Source of the DNA: an uncultured Bacilli bacterium
GTDB taxonomy: Bacteria; Bacillota_I; Bacilli_A; RF39; UBA660
DNA: 64,000 nucleotides
Direction of reading: 5' to 3'
NCBI GenBank assembly: GCA_934086485.1
Contig: CAKOIF010000006.1
Coordinates: 18,219 to 82,218 of the forward strand
In this document: positions 34,870-44,572 of the stretch, piece by piece
Layout of the letters: every line of letters begins with the position of its first letter
Numbering within the stretch: the stretch's first letter is position 1
The notes under the pieces: model-generated
The model's database searches: none
Seen by the model: only the letters and a program-made list of their open reading frames with translations
Told to the model about the DNA's origin: nothing
Program-made: the position numbers and the translations under genes

Positions 34870-35871
34870 ATGACAGAAAATACTTTATATAATTCAAACA
34901 AAAAAGGACAATTTATGAAAGATAAGTTTGCAAGAGCTATACTAACTAACCCTGCAAATGAAGACTATTTAATAGCACTTTATAACTCATTAGAACCAGA
35001 TAAAAATATTAAAGCAATTGGTGCTAAAATAATAACTAATGAAATTAATAATTATAAAGATGCTAAAGAAAGAATTACTGATGCAATAATGGAGGTAGAA
35101 ACCACTAAAGGAATTGATTTAGTTAATTTTGAAGTAAATGCTTTTAAATCTGATAAAATAATTAGAAAGAACCTATCTTATGTTTGCCATATGGTAATTA
35201 GAATGGTAGATGAAAATACGGGAGAATATTACAATAAGGTTGTACAAGTTAATATTAATAATTTTGATAGATTTGGGCAAGGAAAATTTGTATATAAATC
35301 AGAACTTTTTCCAAATGCTGAAGAGTTATTAGTAATATATGACATAAATGTTGCATTATTATCAAAAATGTCATATGATGATTATAGAAAATTTAATAAA
35401 TTATCAACTGAATATTTATCTATAATTTTTACAAACAACGATGAGAAAATTTTCAAAGGTAATAAAATGATAATGAAAATAGTAAAGGAGTTGGAAGATA
35501 TGTCAAAAAGTTTAGATGAGATGCTATACTATAATCCGGAAGAGTTTCTTAAGAAGGCTGCGCTTGATGCAATTACCGATGACATGAAAAAAGAAGCAGC
35601 CCAAAAGTCAGTTACTGAAGAAATGAAGAAGGAAGCAGCACGAGAATCTGTTACTGATGAAATGAAGAAGGAAGCAGCACGAGAATCTGTTACTGATGAA
35701 ATGAAAAAAGAAGCTGCAATTGAAATTGTAATCGAAGAAAATAATATAGCTGCTGCAAAAGAATTAATTAAAAATGGTATATCAAAAGAAATTATCTTAA
35801 AATCAATTGATATAACTGAAAAACAGTATAATGATCTAAAAAATGAAGTTCAAAAAGAAACTAATAAATAA
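34870..35871 (+). CDS. Rpn-like PD-(D/E)XK nuclease/transposase family protein
   Basis: 333 residues. AGGAGG 7 bases before the ATG fixes the start. The first ~200 residues follow the PDDEXK_2/Rpn plan: DKFARAILTNPANEDYLIALYN, a putative active-site strand DLVNFEVNAF, then VVQVNINNFDRFGQGKFVYK where relatives have QINF. The usual DxE...QxK set is not fully recognisable, so activity is uncertain. Residues ~230-285 are four 13-residue repeats of the type AARESVTDEMKKE, then a C-terminal helix pair (AKELIKNGISKEIILKSIDI) typical of the family tail. Rpn proteins are linked to recombination and anti-phage roles. Confidence 0.6.
   Translation: MTENTLYNSNKKGQFMKDKFARAILTNPANEDYLIALYNSLEPDKNIKAIGAKIITNEINNYKDAKERITDAIMEVETTKGIDLVNFEVNAFKSDKIIRKNLSYVCHMVIRMVDENTGEYYNKVVQVNINNFDRFGQGKFVYKSELFPNAEELLVIYDINVALLSKMSYDDYRKFNKLSTEYLSIIFTNNDEKIFKGNKMIMKIVKELEDMSKSLDEMLYYNPEEFLKKAALDAITDDMKKEAAQKSVTEEMKKEAARESVTDEMKKEAARESVTDEMKKEAAIEIVIEENNIAAAKELIKNGISKEIILKSIDITEKQYNDLKNEVQKETNK
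35570..35720 (+). repeat. 39-bp tandem repeat inside the Rpn-like gene
   Basis: About four copies of a 39-bp unit encode 13-residue repeats. The two central copies are nearly identical at DNA level (GCAGCACGAGAATCTGTTAC in both), so the copy number could change by slippage without shifting the frame. Confidence 0.8.
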
Positions 35872-35907
35872 CTTAGTTTCTTTTTTTCTATAATAAAAAA
35901 TGATGAA

Positions 35908-37932
35908 TTATTCATCACAAGTAGGACAAATTACTTCACCATTTTTAATAACTAATAAATCATTACATTTAGGACATTTATCACCTGTTGGTTTATACCA
36001 AGATGCATATTTACATTTAGGGAAATTATCACATCCGTAAAATTCTTTTCCCTTTTTAGTTTTTCTAACAATAATATTACCTTCGCATTTTGGACATTTA
36101 CAAATAATTTCTTTTTCTGTTTGTTTATTTTCTTTTTTAATATACTTACAAGTTGGGTAATTAGAGCATGCTGTAAACTCACCGTACTTACCTTTTCTAA
36201 TAACTAAAGGGCTGCCACATTCTGGACATTTTTCACCAGTTTCTTCGGGTTTCTTCTTTTCCATATTTTTAAAGGCATTATCTACAAGAGGAGCAAAATT
36301 ATCATAAAAGTCTTTTAACATTTTTTTATAATCCTCATTACCTTCGGCAATCTCATCTAAATCTTTTTCCATATTAGCGGTATATTTAACGTTTACAATA
36401 CTTGAGAAAAATTCTTGCAGTTTATCAGTGGTTTCAAAACCAACCTCTGTTGGAACAAACTTTTTATCCTCAAGGGTAACATATCCCCTATCTTTAATTG
36501 TGGAAATAATTGTTGCATAAGTTGAGGGTCTTCCTATACCAAGTGATTCAAGTTCTTTAATAAGAGAGCTTTCCGTAAATCTTGCTGGTGGTTTTGTAAA
36601 GTGTTGAGTTTTCGTAATTGTATCAGATAAAATTATACCTGCTTTATAATTTTTAAAGTCTGGTAAAATTGTATCTTCTTGATCTTCATAATCACCATAA
36701 ACTTTTAAATAACCATCAAATGTAAGAACACTACCAGTTGCTTTAAAACCATAATCATTATTATCAAGTAGTACAGTTGTCGAATTAAATTTAGCATCAG
36801 CCATTAATGAAGCAAGAGCTCTATAGTAAATAATTCTATAAAGTTTATATTCATCAGGTGCTAAATACTTTTTAATTTTATCTGGTTCATAATTAATATT
36901 TGTTGGTCTAATACCTTCGTGAGCATCTTGAACATTTTCAGTCTTTTTACCCTTTTTAACATAACCTACATAGTCTTTACCAAACTTACTATTAATATAG
37001 GCAAAAGATGCAGAAGTAAATTCATCAGAAAGTCTTACACTATCAGTACGCATATAAGTAATAAGGCCATGAAATCCATCCTCAAGTTCAATACCCTCAT
37101 AAAGTTTTTGAGCAATTTTCATTGTCTTTGAGGCAGCAAACCCTAGTTTATTAGAGCATGCCTGTTGAAGTGTTGAAGTTTTAAATACTTCTTTAGCACT
37201 TCTTTTCTTTTCTTTTTCTTCGACACTTTTAATAGTAAATGTATTTGTTAAACTATCAAGTATTTTATCAGCCTCTTTTTCATTTGGAATTTCTATGTCT
37301 TTTTCTTTATAAGTTTCTAAATTTGCCTTAAAGTCTTTGAAGTCAGCCTCAATAGTCCAATATTCTTTAGGAATAAATGCAAGTATTTCTCTTTCTCTAT
37401 CCACAATAAGTTTTAGAGCAACAGATTGTACTCTACCCGCAGATTTACCAGCTGTTTTAGATTGCATAACTTTGCTTAATCTAAAACCAATAATTCTATC
37501 TAGAAATCTACGTGCTTCTCCAGAATGAACTAAATTCATATCAATTCTTCGAGGATTTTTTAAAGCCTTTAGAACAACATCTTTAGTAATTTCATTAAAA
37601 ACAATTCTATCATATTTTTCATCAGGTACTTTTAATTCATCATATAAATGCCAAGAAATAGTTTCCCCCTCACGGTCTGGGTCGGTTGCAAGGTAAATAT
37701 GATCTGCTTTTTCAATTAAATCTTTTAAATATTTAACATCTTTCTTTTTACCCTTAATTATTTCATAACTAGGTTTAAAATCATTTTCAATATCAATACC
37801 AAGCCCATATTTTCCAGATGTTGCTAAATCTCTAATATGACCTTTCGAAGAAACTACAGTGTAATCCCCACCTAAATATTTTGAAATTGTTTTACATTTT
37901 GCAGGGGACTCCACGATTATTATGTTTTTCAT
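35908..37932 (-). CDS. topA: DNA topoisomerase I
   Basis: 674 residues. TOPRIM domain at the N-terminus (IIIVESPAKCKTISKYLG; DPDREGETISWHL). The active-site Tyr is in LITYMRTDSVRLS, and GIGRPSTYATIISTIKDRGYV is characteristic. The C-terminus carries three Cys4 zinc ribbons (CPECGSPLVIRKGKYGEFTAC, CPKCEGN..., CPKCNDL...CPTC). It relaxes negative supercoils. Overlaps the next gene upstream by 4 bp. Confidence 0.97.
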   Translation of the reverse strand: MKNIIIVESPAKCKTISKYLGGDYTVVSSKGHIRDLATSGKYGLGIDIENDFKPSYEIIKGKKKDVKYLKDLIEKADHIYLATDPDREGETISWHLYDELKVPDEKYDRIVFNEITKDVVLKALKNPRRIDMNLVHSGEARRFLDRIIGFRLSKVMQSKTAGKSAGRVQSVALKLIVDREREILAFIPKEYWTIEADFKDFKANLETYKEKDIEIPNEKEADKILDSLTNTFTIKSVEEKEKKRSAKEVFKTSTLQQACSNKLGFAASKTMKIAQKLYEGIELEDGFHGLITYMRTDSVRLSDEFTSASFAYINSKFGKDYVGYVKKGKKTENVQDAHEGIRPTNINYEPDKIKKYLAPDEYKLYRIIYYRALASLMADAKFNSTTVLLDNNDYGFKATGSVLTFDGYLKVYGDYEDQEDTILPDFKNYKAGIILSDTITKTQHFTKPPARFTESSLIKELESLGIGRPSTYATIISTIKDRGYVTLEDKKFVPTEVGFETTDKLQEFFSSIVNVKYTANMEKDLDEIAEGNEDYKKMLKDFYDNFAPLVDNAFKNMEKKKPEETGEKCPECGSPLVIRKGKYGEFTACSNYPTCKYIKKENKQTEKEIICKCPKCEGNIIVRKTKKGKEFYGCDNFPKCKYASWYKPTGDKCPKCNDLLVIKNGEVICPTCDE

Positions 37933-39923
37933 TTAACATTCTCCTTTTCATTTTCAATTTTTTCAAATAAGTAAGCAAAATAATTATTTTTAATTGCTTT
38001 ACTACTCATATTCATTTTAGCATAAATTAATTCATTTATCTTCTTAATTTCTTCATCAGAATATGTAAAGTCTGTAAAGTAAGTAATCTTACCAGTACTT
38101 GCATTAAAATATGCATATTCATTTTTCCAAGAATAATCATAGAACACTACTAAACTTTGATAATTATCAGAAAATAAATCATCACCCATATAATATCTAG
38201 GATCATAATCTAAATCAAAAAGGTTTGCCACTGTCGGAAGAATATTAATATAACTTGTATATTCATCCATAGTTATAGTTTCTTTTAAAGAACTATCATA
38301 AATAACAAGTGGTACTTTTTCATTTTCATAATCACTTAAATCTCTATCAAGTATTTCATTTAATATATTAAGATTTATACCATAAGGATAATGATCTCCG
38401 AAAAGTACTATAATAGTATCATCTAAAAGATTTCTTTCTTGTAAACCATCAATAAGTACGCCTAAAGCATTATCAAGTTCAGTCATTTTTGAAAGATATC
38501 TTTTAAGTTCAATTGAATAAGAAGTATCCTCGAATTTATCTAAATATTTATCTCCATATTCACTATGTGATGCATAAGGTTGATGAGTTGTAACAGTTGT
38601 AATATAACTCATAAATTTACCATCAATATCATCGAGTTTTTCTAAATATTTTTCCATTAAAGTTACATCACTAGGCCAAGCACCATAAACATTGGAATAA
38701 TCCATATTTAAACTATTAACATCATAATAATTTTGACTACCCATATTTGGATGAATACTTGTTCTTTCATAATAAGTATTATCATAATCATGAAAACTAT
38801 TTGTGGTATAACCTTTATTATTAAATAAATTAAATATACTTTCTGGATAAGTATTATTTACATATAAATTTGATGTACAATTATTATATATTGAATAAAG
38901 TGATGTCATTGCACTAAATTCATTATTACCTGTAGCACAACTATTTCTCGGAGAATAATTATTTTCAAAGTAATAACTTGAACTTAATAATTTATAAAAG
39001 TTTGGAAAATATTCTTCATTAATAATGATGTCATTAACACTTTCCATCATAATAACTATTAAGTTCTTATCTTTATATTTACCAGTATATTCATTTTTAC
39101 TAGTTATCATATTATTAATATAAAAACTATTTAAGGAGTTAAGTGTACTATCAGTTTCATTATTTATAATATTTTCCCAAGTAGTATCATCAATATCTCT
39201 TTTATCTTTATCAGGATTATAGGCAATTACATCATTTTTATCAAGATTTGTTTCAATATATTTACTTTTTAAATCTAGTAAGCCATATGAAATAATACCA
39301 AAGTCTTTTACTACTAAACTAGGATTTGAGGTTCCTTCGAAAAGTTCTTTTAAAGAAAGTACTTGATATTTATCGTTGTATTTATCGCTTAATGAATGAT
39401 AATAAAATATTGATGATAAGCAAAGTACTATAAGTAAAATGCAAGATACAATTTGATATTCATATCTATATTTCTTTTTTAAATGAAAATCTTTAGGTTT
39501 AGTTTTAAGTCTTATACCATTAATAATAAAAACTAACATAAGAAGTATAAATGGTAAAAATAAAGTTAGAAATACTGGTTTACTGCTTTTAAGAAAATCT
39601 TTTATGTAATCTTTTACAGCCCCTGCTTGACTTACAGTATTAAAGGACATATAAACTCCTAAAAAGTTTAAAAATAGCATTTGGGCAAATGAATAAACAG
39701 AAAATATTAAAACTGTTATACTCGAAAATATGTAAGAGACTTTTCTAGAAAATATTGAGTATATTAATGATAATACAATAGCAATTACATTAATACCTAT
39801 AAAGGTTCTCAAAAAGGAAAAATTTAAAATATTTAAATTATTAATTAACCTAAAAATAACTTCGATTAAAAATCCTGAAGTAAGCAAAATCAAATAATTA
39901 TTTAATATTTTATTTTTACTCAT
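37929..39923 (-). CDS. LtaS-like membrane sulfatase-fold phosphoglycerol transferase
   Basis: 664 residues. Five membrane helices (roughly 8-28, 36-56, 62-90, 112-135, 158-178) are followed by an extracellular sulfatase domain. This contains NLIVIMMESVNDIII (metal), SPRNSCATGNNEFSAM (Thr nucleophile in CATGN), TTHQPYASHSEYG and VLFGDHYPYG (metal). This is the plan of lipoteichoic acid synthases. Probably builds or modifies a polyglycerolphosphate-type polymer. It overlaps topA by 4 bp and rnhB by one base. Confidence 0.85.
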   Translation of the reverse strand: MSKNKILNNYLILLTSGFLIEVIFRLINNLNILNFSFLRTFIGINVIAIVLSLIYSIFSRKVSYIFSSITVLIFSVYSFAQMLFLNFLGVYMSFNTVSQAGAVKDYIKDFLKSSKPVFLTLFLPFILLMLVFIINGIRLKTKPKDFHLKKKYRYEYQIVSCILLIVLCLSSIFYYHSLSDKYNDKYQVLSLKELFEGTSNPSLVVKDFGIISYGLLDLKSKYIETNLDKNDVIAYNPDKDKRDIDDTTWENIINNETDSTLNSLNSFYINNMITSKNEYTGKYKDKNLIVIMMESVNDIIINEEYFPNFYKLLSSSYYFENNYSPRNSCATGNNEFSAMTSLYSIYNNCTSNLYVNNTYPESIFNLFNNKGYTTNSFHDYDNTYYERTSIHPNMGSQNYYDVNSLNMDYSNVYGAWPSDVTLMEKYLEKLDDIDGKFMSYITTVTTHQPYASHSEYGDKYLDKFEDTSYSIELKRYLSKMTELDNALGVLIDGLQERNLLDDTIIVLFGDHYPYGINLNILNEILDRDLSDYENEKVPLVIYDSSLKETITMDEYTSYINILPTVANLFDLDYDPRYYMGDDLFSDNYQSLVVFYDYSWKNEYAYFNASTGKITYFTDFTYSDEEIKKINELIYAKMNMSSKAIKNNYFAYLFEKIENEKENVK

Positions 39924-40816
39924 TACTGTTTCCTTTCTATAATTTTTTTAACTGGACCGTAAGTAGTCCTATAAATATCTAATATACCATATTTTTCTAA
40001 TAATTCAAGATGCCTTTTTGTAGGATAACCTTTATGTTTTTTATATTCATACTGTGGGTAAACTTTGTCATATTCATCCATTATATGATCTCTTGTTACT
40101 TTTGCAAGGACTGATGCAGCCGCTATGGTAATACTTTTAGCATCTCCTTTAATTATTCCTAAGGAGTTTTCTCTTTTTAAATCCATTGCATCCGTTATTA
40201 TAAAGTCTGGTTTAACTTTTAGGTTATCTACTGCTGTATTCATACCAAGTCTTGATGCCTCCAAAATATTTATTTCATCTATTTTTTTATTATCAATTAT
40301 ACTTATACTATAACTTATAGCATCTTTTTTAATAATTTCAAAATATTTTTCTCTTTGTTTTTCGGTAAGTTTTTTTGAATCTGTTAAACCTGGAAGTTCA
40401 TAGTTATGAGGAAGTATTACTGCTGCTGCAACCACTGGTCCACATAAAGGTCCTCTTCCTGCTTCATCAGTACCGGCAATTAGTTTATAACCTTTATTAT
40501 ATAATTCTTTTTCAAAATGGTGATTATCTTTTATAAGGATTAAATCTTCGATTTTTCTTTTTAAAGTTTTATTTTCCTCTTTAGAAAAAAGTGATTCTAA
40601 AGATTCAACTTTAAAATTATGAACTAATTCAAAATCACAAGTTTCATTTATAACTTTAATAAATTCATTATCAATGTTTTCACTACACATTAAAAATATA
40701 TAATCACATTCTTTTATTATGCCATAAATAGTAAGTGCAGTTTTACCTGTAATTATATATTTATCTTTATCTATATTTAAATCATTTAAAATACTAATTA
40801 TCTGTCTTTTCTTCAT
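39923..40816 (-). CDS. rnhB: Ribonuclease HII with an N-terminal extra domain
   Basis: 297 residues. The RNase HII domain starts at about residue 110: LIAGTDEAGRGPLCGPVVAA with D117 and E118, then ITDAMDL and AAASVLAKVTRDHIM, and ends with HKGYPTKRHLELLEKYG. The first ~105 residues are not part of the catalytic fold. They include KYIITGKTALTIYGIIKECDYI and LKRKIEDLILIKD, resembling the G-x-A-L-x-x-Y-G and R-K-x-x-D-L patterns of AbiEii-type nucleotidyltransferase-like proteins, but without obvious catalytic Asp residues. The overlap with rbgA is 23 bp. Confidence 0.93.
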   Translation of the reverse strand: MKKRQIISILNDLNIDKDKYIITGKTALTIYGIIKECDYIFLMCSENIDNEFIKVINETCDFELVHNFKVESLESLFSKEENKTLKRKIEDLILIKDNHHFEKELYNKGYKLIAGTDEAGRGPLCGPVVAAAVILPHNYELPGLTDSKKLTEKQREKYFEIIKKDAISYSISIIDNKKIDEINILEASRLGMNTAVDNLKVKPDFIITDAMDLKRENSLGIIKGDAKSITIAAASVLAKVTRDHIMDEYDKVYPQYEYKKHKGYPTKRHLELLEKYGILDIYRTTYGPVKKIIERKQ

Positions 40817-41654
40817 CTAGTGTAATTCCTTTTATTTTTCCTCCAATAATATCATTATATAGTCTTTCACTAACTTTTGTAAAGTCTGTTTCTCCATTTT
40901 TTGTGAATCCCCATTTTAAAGATAAATTATCAAATACCTCAATTGCATCAGTTTCTGATGTTTTATAAATATCTTTTAAAATATTTGGGTAACTTTTAAG
41001 ATAAAAATTAATTATGTACATACCAATATCAGAGATATTTAAGACTTCTTTTTTTATTGAGCCAATTGTTGCCATATTATAAGCGTGAGTCATATTATCA
41101 AGTTTTGGCCATAATATTCCCGGAGAATCTAAAAGTGTTATACCATATTTTGTAGGTAAGAAATTTAAATTTTTAGTTACTCCAGGTTTATTGCCAACAT
41201 TTTGAACTTTTTTACCAACCATATTATTAATTAAAGTTGATTTACCTACATTAGGAATACCTATTACTAAAGCTTTAATTTCTTTTTCTTTTAAGCCTTT
41301 ATTTTTTCTTTTTTCTTGAATATATGAAGTACACTTTTTAGTAATATCAAATAATTTTTTAAAATCTTTATTATTTTTCAAATCAAGAAGAATTACTTCA
41401 TAACCTGATTTTTTATAAAGCTCTACAAAATAATTTGTTTTCTTTTCATCACATAAATCTTTTTTGGTCATAACTAAAATTTTAGTTTTACCTTTTATTA
41501 TTTCATTTATATCCTTTATCATCGTAGAGACTGGACATCTTGCATCAACAACTACATAGACAATATCAATTAAATTAATATTTTCAAGTATTTGTCTTTT
41601 TGTTTTAGCCATATGTCCTGGATAATAATTAATTTTTGTTATATTTTCATTCAT
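40794..41654 (-). CDS. rbgA: Ribosome biogenesis GTPase RbgA (YlqF)
   Basis: 286 residues from the ATG at 41652-41654, which has an AAGGAAGTG ribosome site. The protein starts MNENITKINYYPGHMAKTKR, the expected RbgA N-terminus. Circularly permuted GTPase motifs: VMTKKDL (G4), IGIPNVGKSTLINN (G1), KPGVTKN (G2) and LLDSPGILWPK (G3). It promotes late 50S subunit assembly. The DNA around its start codon is repeated at 44580-44608. Confidence 0.95.
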   Translation of the reverse strand: MNENITKINYYPGHMAKTKRQILENINLIDIVYVVVDARCPVSTMIKDINEIIKGKTKILVMTKKDLCDEKKTNYFVELYKKSGYEVILLDLKNNKDFKKLFDITKKCTSYIQEKRKNKGLKEKEIKALVIGIPNVGKSTLINNMVGKKVQNVGNKPGVTKNLNFLPTKYGITLLDSPGILWPKLDNMTHAYNMATIGSIKKEVLNISDIGMYIINFYLKSYPNILKDIYKTSETDAIEVFDNLSLKWGFTKNGETDFTKVSERLYNDIIGGKIKGITLDEEKTDN

Positions 41655-41669
41655 TACTTTCACTTCCTT
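41641..41669. repeat. Direct repeat copy 1 at the rbgA start
   Basis: 29 bp beginning ATATTTTCATTCATTAC, repeated at 44580-44608 with two mismatches. It covers the rbgA start codon and ribosome site. The two copies bracket about 2.9 kb of RhuM/KilA-N genes, suggesting an insertion. Confidence 0.75.
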
Positions 41670-42672
41670 ATTCATTATCACTATTTTCATTTAAATATTT
41701 ATTATAAAATTCATCCATTGAAGAAATATATTTTTGATCTTGTATAACCCTAAATTTTTCATATTCTTTTTCCGCTTTTTCTACTGCTTCCATATGAGAT
41801 ATACTGCCACTATTATTTAATATTTCTTTTCTTCTAAATTTTAATAAATCATCAGTTGCATCTATCCAATCTTTCATTGTCATTACATGTCTTTGTTTTG
41901 CTTCATCTTCTGCAAAAACTAAAAACATATTTGTTAAATCTTTTAAATTATTCATTTCTTCTTCAGTTAAATAATTTTTAGCAACAGCTACATCATATTT
42001 ATATATTAAACCATCTGGAGAATTTTTCCAATTAGTTAATCCCATATGCTCTTTATCTGAGTTTGCTCTACTATATATTAATTCGGCAGCAGTATGCCCA
42101 CTTATAGCGAAATGTAATTTATTTTGAACTATTTTAAAAAAAGTGTATGCTTCTTCAGATTTAGGACTGTAATCAGTTGAAGTTGCAATAAATAAATCAG
42201 TTATTTTTTGATATGCCATTCTTTCACTTACTCTAATTGTTTTAATACGTTCTAATAATTCATTAAAATATTTTGTATCATATTTATTTCCATTTATAAA
42301 ACGTTCATCATTTAATGCAAATCCCTTTGTCATATATTCTTTTAGAATTTTTGTAGCCCATATTCTAAATTCTGTTGCTTTTTTAGAATTAATTCTATAA
42401 CCAACAGCAATTATAGCATCTAAACTATAAATAGTTGTGTTATAGTTTTTCCCATCATCGGCAGTTAACGAGCATTTCTCGGTAACTGAATTTTTATCTA
42501 ATTCTTTTTCCTCAAATATATGTTTCAAGTGTAAACTTATATTATCTGTAGAACATTCAAAAACCTTTGACATACCTTTTTGTGATAACCATAAAGTTTC
42601 GTCTTTATAAATAGCATCTACTATAATATTACCTTCACTATTTTTATATATAATTAGTTTATTATCCTCCAT
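41668..42672 (-). CDS. RhuM-family protein
   Basis: 334 residues. It begins with a DNA-binding-like region (TLWLSQKGMSKVFECSTDNISLHLKHIFEEKEL) and continues with IYSLDAIIAVGYRINSKKATEFRIWATKILKEYM, SERMAYQKITDLF and HFAISGHTAAELIYSRANSDKEHMGLTNWK. These are all hallmarks of the Virulence_RhuM family (PF13310). The family is widespread in prophages and genomic islands; molecular role unknown. Full length. The 3' end overlaps the direct repeat by 2 bp. Confidence 0.88.
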   Translation of the reverse strand: MEDNKLIIYKNSEGNIIVDAIYKDETLWLSQKGMSKVFECSTDNISLHLKHIFEEKELDKNSVTEKCSLTADDGKNYNTTIYSLDAIIAVGYRINSKKATEFRIWATKILKEYMTKGFALNDERFINGNKYDTKYFNELLERIKTIRVSERMAYQKITDLFIATSTDYSPKSEEAYTFFKIVQNKLHFAISGHTAAELIYSRANSDKEHMGLTNWKNSPDGLIYKYDVAVAKNYLTEEEMNNLKDLTNMFLVFAEDEAKQRHVMTMKDWIDATDDLLKFRRKEILNNSGSISHMEAVEKAEKEYEKFRVIQDQKYISSMDEFYNKYLNENSDNE

Positions 42673-42735
42673 TAATATCCTCCTTTTCTATAGTTTTTTT
42701 AATTTTCAATATATCACTTTCACTTTTTGGTTCAT

Positions 42736-42797
42736 TTAATTGTCAAAATCAGAATTATGCAATAAATCTTGTATAACTCTAAATTTTTCATATTCCA
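42736..42797 (-). pseudogene. C-terminal remnant of another RhuM gene
   Basis: The minus strand encodes EYEKFRVIQD followed by LLHNSDFDN and a stop. The first ten residues match the C-terminal region of the intact RhuM neighbour. No start or upstream coding remains. Confidence 0.6.
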
Positions 42798-42911
42798 CTA
42801 CTGTTACTTTCAATAATATGGGTACTTGCAACAAATATCTTTGATAACAAGACATTTATTGTTTTATTAATCTCTTATTTATTATTAAAAGCAATTTCAA
42901 TCATACAATAC

Positions 42912-43787
42912 TTAATCATTTGTCCCACCAATTAATTTTTGATCATCTAATTTCGTTATACCTATTATATTATTATCGCTTGCTAAAATAGTTATTTGTC
43001 TTTTAGCAGTTTCATTTAGTTTTTCTAATCTATCTTTTTGACCAATATTATTTTCTATCATACTAGCATTTAATACCTCTAAATTAGATAAGACAACTAA
43101 ATGTAAAATATCTGTATAATCTCTTATATTACCCTCCAATTTTGGATTATTTTCTCTCCACTCTTTTGCAGTCATCCCAAACAATGCTACATTTATTACA
43201 TCTGCTTCGTTAGCATAAACAAAAAGTTTTTGTTTATCTGTTAAAGTAGGAACTAAATTTTCTTTAATACTATCAGTATGTATTCTATAATTTGTTTTTG
43301 ATAAGCTTCTTCTAACAGACCATTCTATTTTTTCTTGATATGTTTCATTATATTTTAATCTTTCAAATTATTGAATCAAATATAATTTAAATGCGGGATC
43401 TATCCAAGACGCAAATTCTAAGGCAATATCTGGATGTGCAAATGTACCACCATCATATTTTCCTCTTTTACTTACAAAACCTTTAGCATTTGTAGTACTT
43501 ATCCATCTAGAAGGACTCATTGTAAAAGAATTATTTGCAGAGTCATTTTTAAACTCGCGAGATTCCGCTAGTTTAAAATTTTCATTAAACAATTCTTCCC
43601 AAAGTGAATAAAAATCAAAAGAACTTTTATTGCTCATCCACTTAATAACAACATCACCAGGATTATCAGGATTTTTGTATCTTGCCAAATCTGTTAAAGA
43701 TATATAATCTATATTATCAATTCTCATTACGTTTATCAAATTATCTTTTACATTCATTTTTGTTGTAATTTTATTATTCATATACAA
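42912..43787 (-). pseudogene. KilA-N domain protein gene interrupted by one stop codon
   Basis: Two in-frame pieces. The first (43368-43787) has the KilA-N core: YISLTDLARYKNPDNPGDVVIKWMSNK, then AKGFVSKRGKYDGGTFAHPDIALEFASWIDPAFKLYLIQ (in parts). A single TAA follows LYLIQ. Coding continues in the same frame with FERLKYNETYQEKIEWSVRR and on to ...LIGGTND at 42912. One nonsense mutation therefore breaks an otherwise complete ~290-residue phage-type DNA-binding protein. A ribosome site (GGAAGG) precedes the start. Confidence 0.85.
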
Positions 43788-43945
43788 TCCTTCCTTTCTA
43801 TTTTATATTTTAGATACTACAAGAAAAATCAAATATATATTAAAAATCAATTTCATTTAATAAATTTTAGTATCTAAACATGTTTTTTTCTTATTATAAA
43901 AATGTTAAAAGACTTATTTAACTGGCTTTTTATTTTTAACTTAGC

Positions 43946-44554
43946 CTAGAAACATATTACATAATGCATTTTATTTTGAACCTTTTTAAAAAACTTAATT
44001 GTTGTCGGAGATTTTTTATCATAATCCACACTTGTCGCATAAATATCAGTAACTTTTTGATAAAAGCGTCTTTCTGATAATCTTATTTCTCTTATTTCGG
44101 CAAGTAAAGAATCATAATAATCTTCATCAAAGAACGTACCATTTGCCATTCTCTTTTTATCTATTATATAACCTTTTTTTGAATACTCTTTTAATATATA
44201 AGTTGCCCACCTTCTAAATTGGATGGCTCTATCTGAGTTTACTTTGTAACCTACTGAAATAACTATATCTAAATTATAAAAGAGTACATTCCTAGTAATT
44301 TCTCTATTGCCTTCTTTTTGAACTAGTGCAAAATTTGCACTAGTTGAATCTTCATTAAATTCAAGCTCAGAATATATGTTTTTAATATGCTTAGTAACTA
44401 CAGTTCTATCAACATTAAAAAGTTCTCCAATAGCTTTCTGTGTTAGCCATAAATCACCATCTTCAAATCTAACTTGAATTCCCCTATCATGTGTTTGTCT
44501 TTCGAATATTAGAAATTCCGCACTACTGCTTCTTATCATTAAATCTTTTGCCAT
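43946..44554 (-). pseudogene. RhuM-family gene, truncated at the 3' end
   Basis: 202 residues from the ATG at 44552-44554, chosen for its GGAGGTGAT ribosome site. The N-terminal two thirds of a RhuM protein are intact (DLWLTQKAIGELFNVDRTVVTKHIKNI; VISVGYKVNSDRAIQFRRWATYILKEYS). It then stops at NKMHYVICF, where the intact paralogue reads NKLHFAISGHTAAELIYSRA. About 120 residues are missing. Diverged from the neighbour at 41.7 kb, so not a recent copy. Confidence 0.8.
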
Positions 44555-44572
44555 TTTCATCACCTCCAGCAT

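Noticed and set aside
34670..34897. Small minus-strand hydrophobic frame upstream of the Rpn-like gene
   Set aside because: Low-complexity AT-rich translation with no ribosome site, overlapping the start of a well-supported plus-strand gene.
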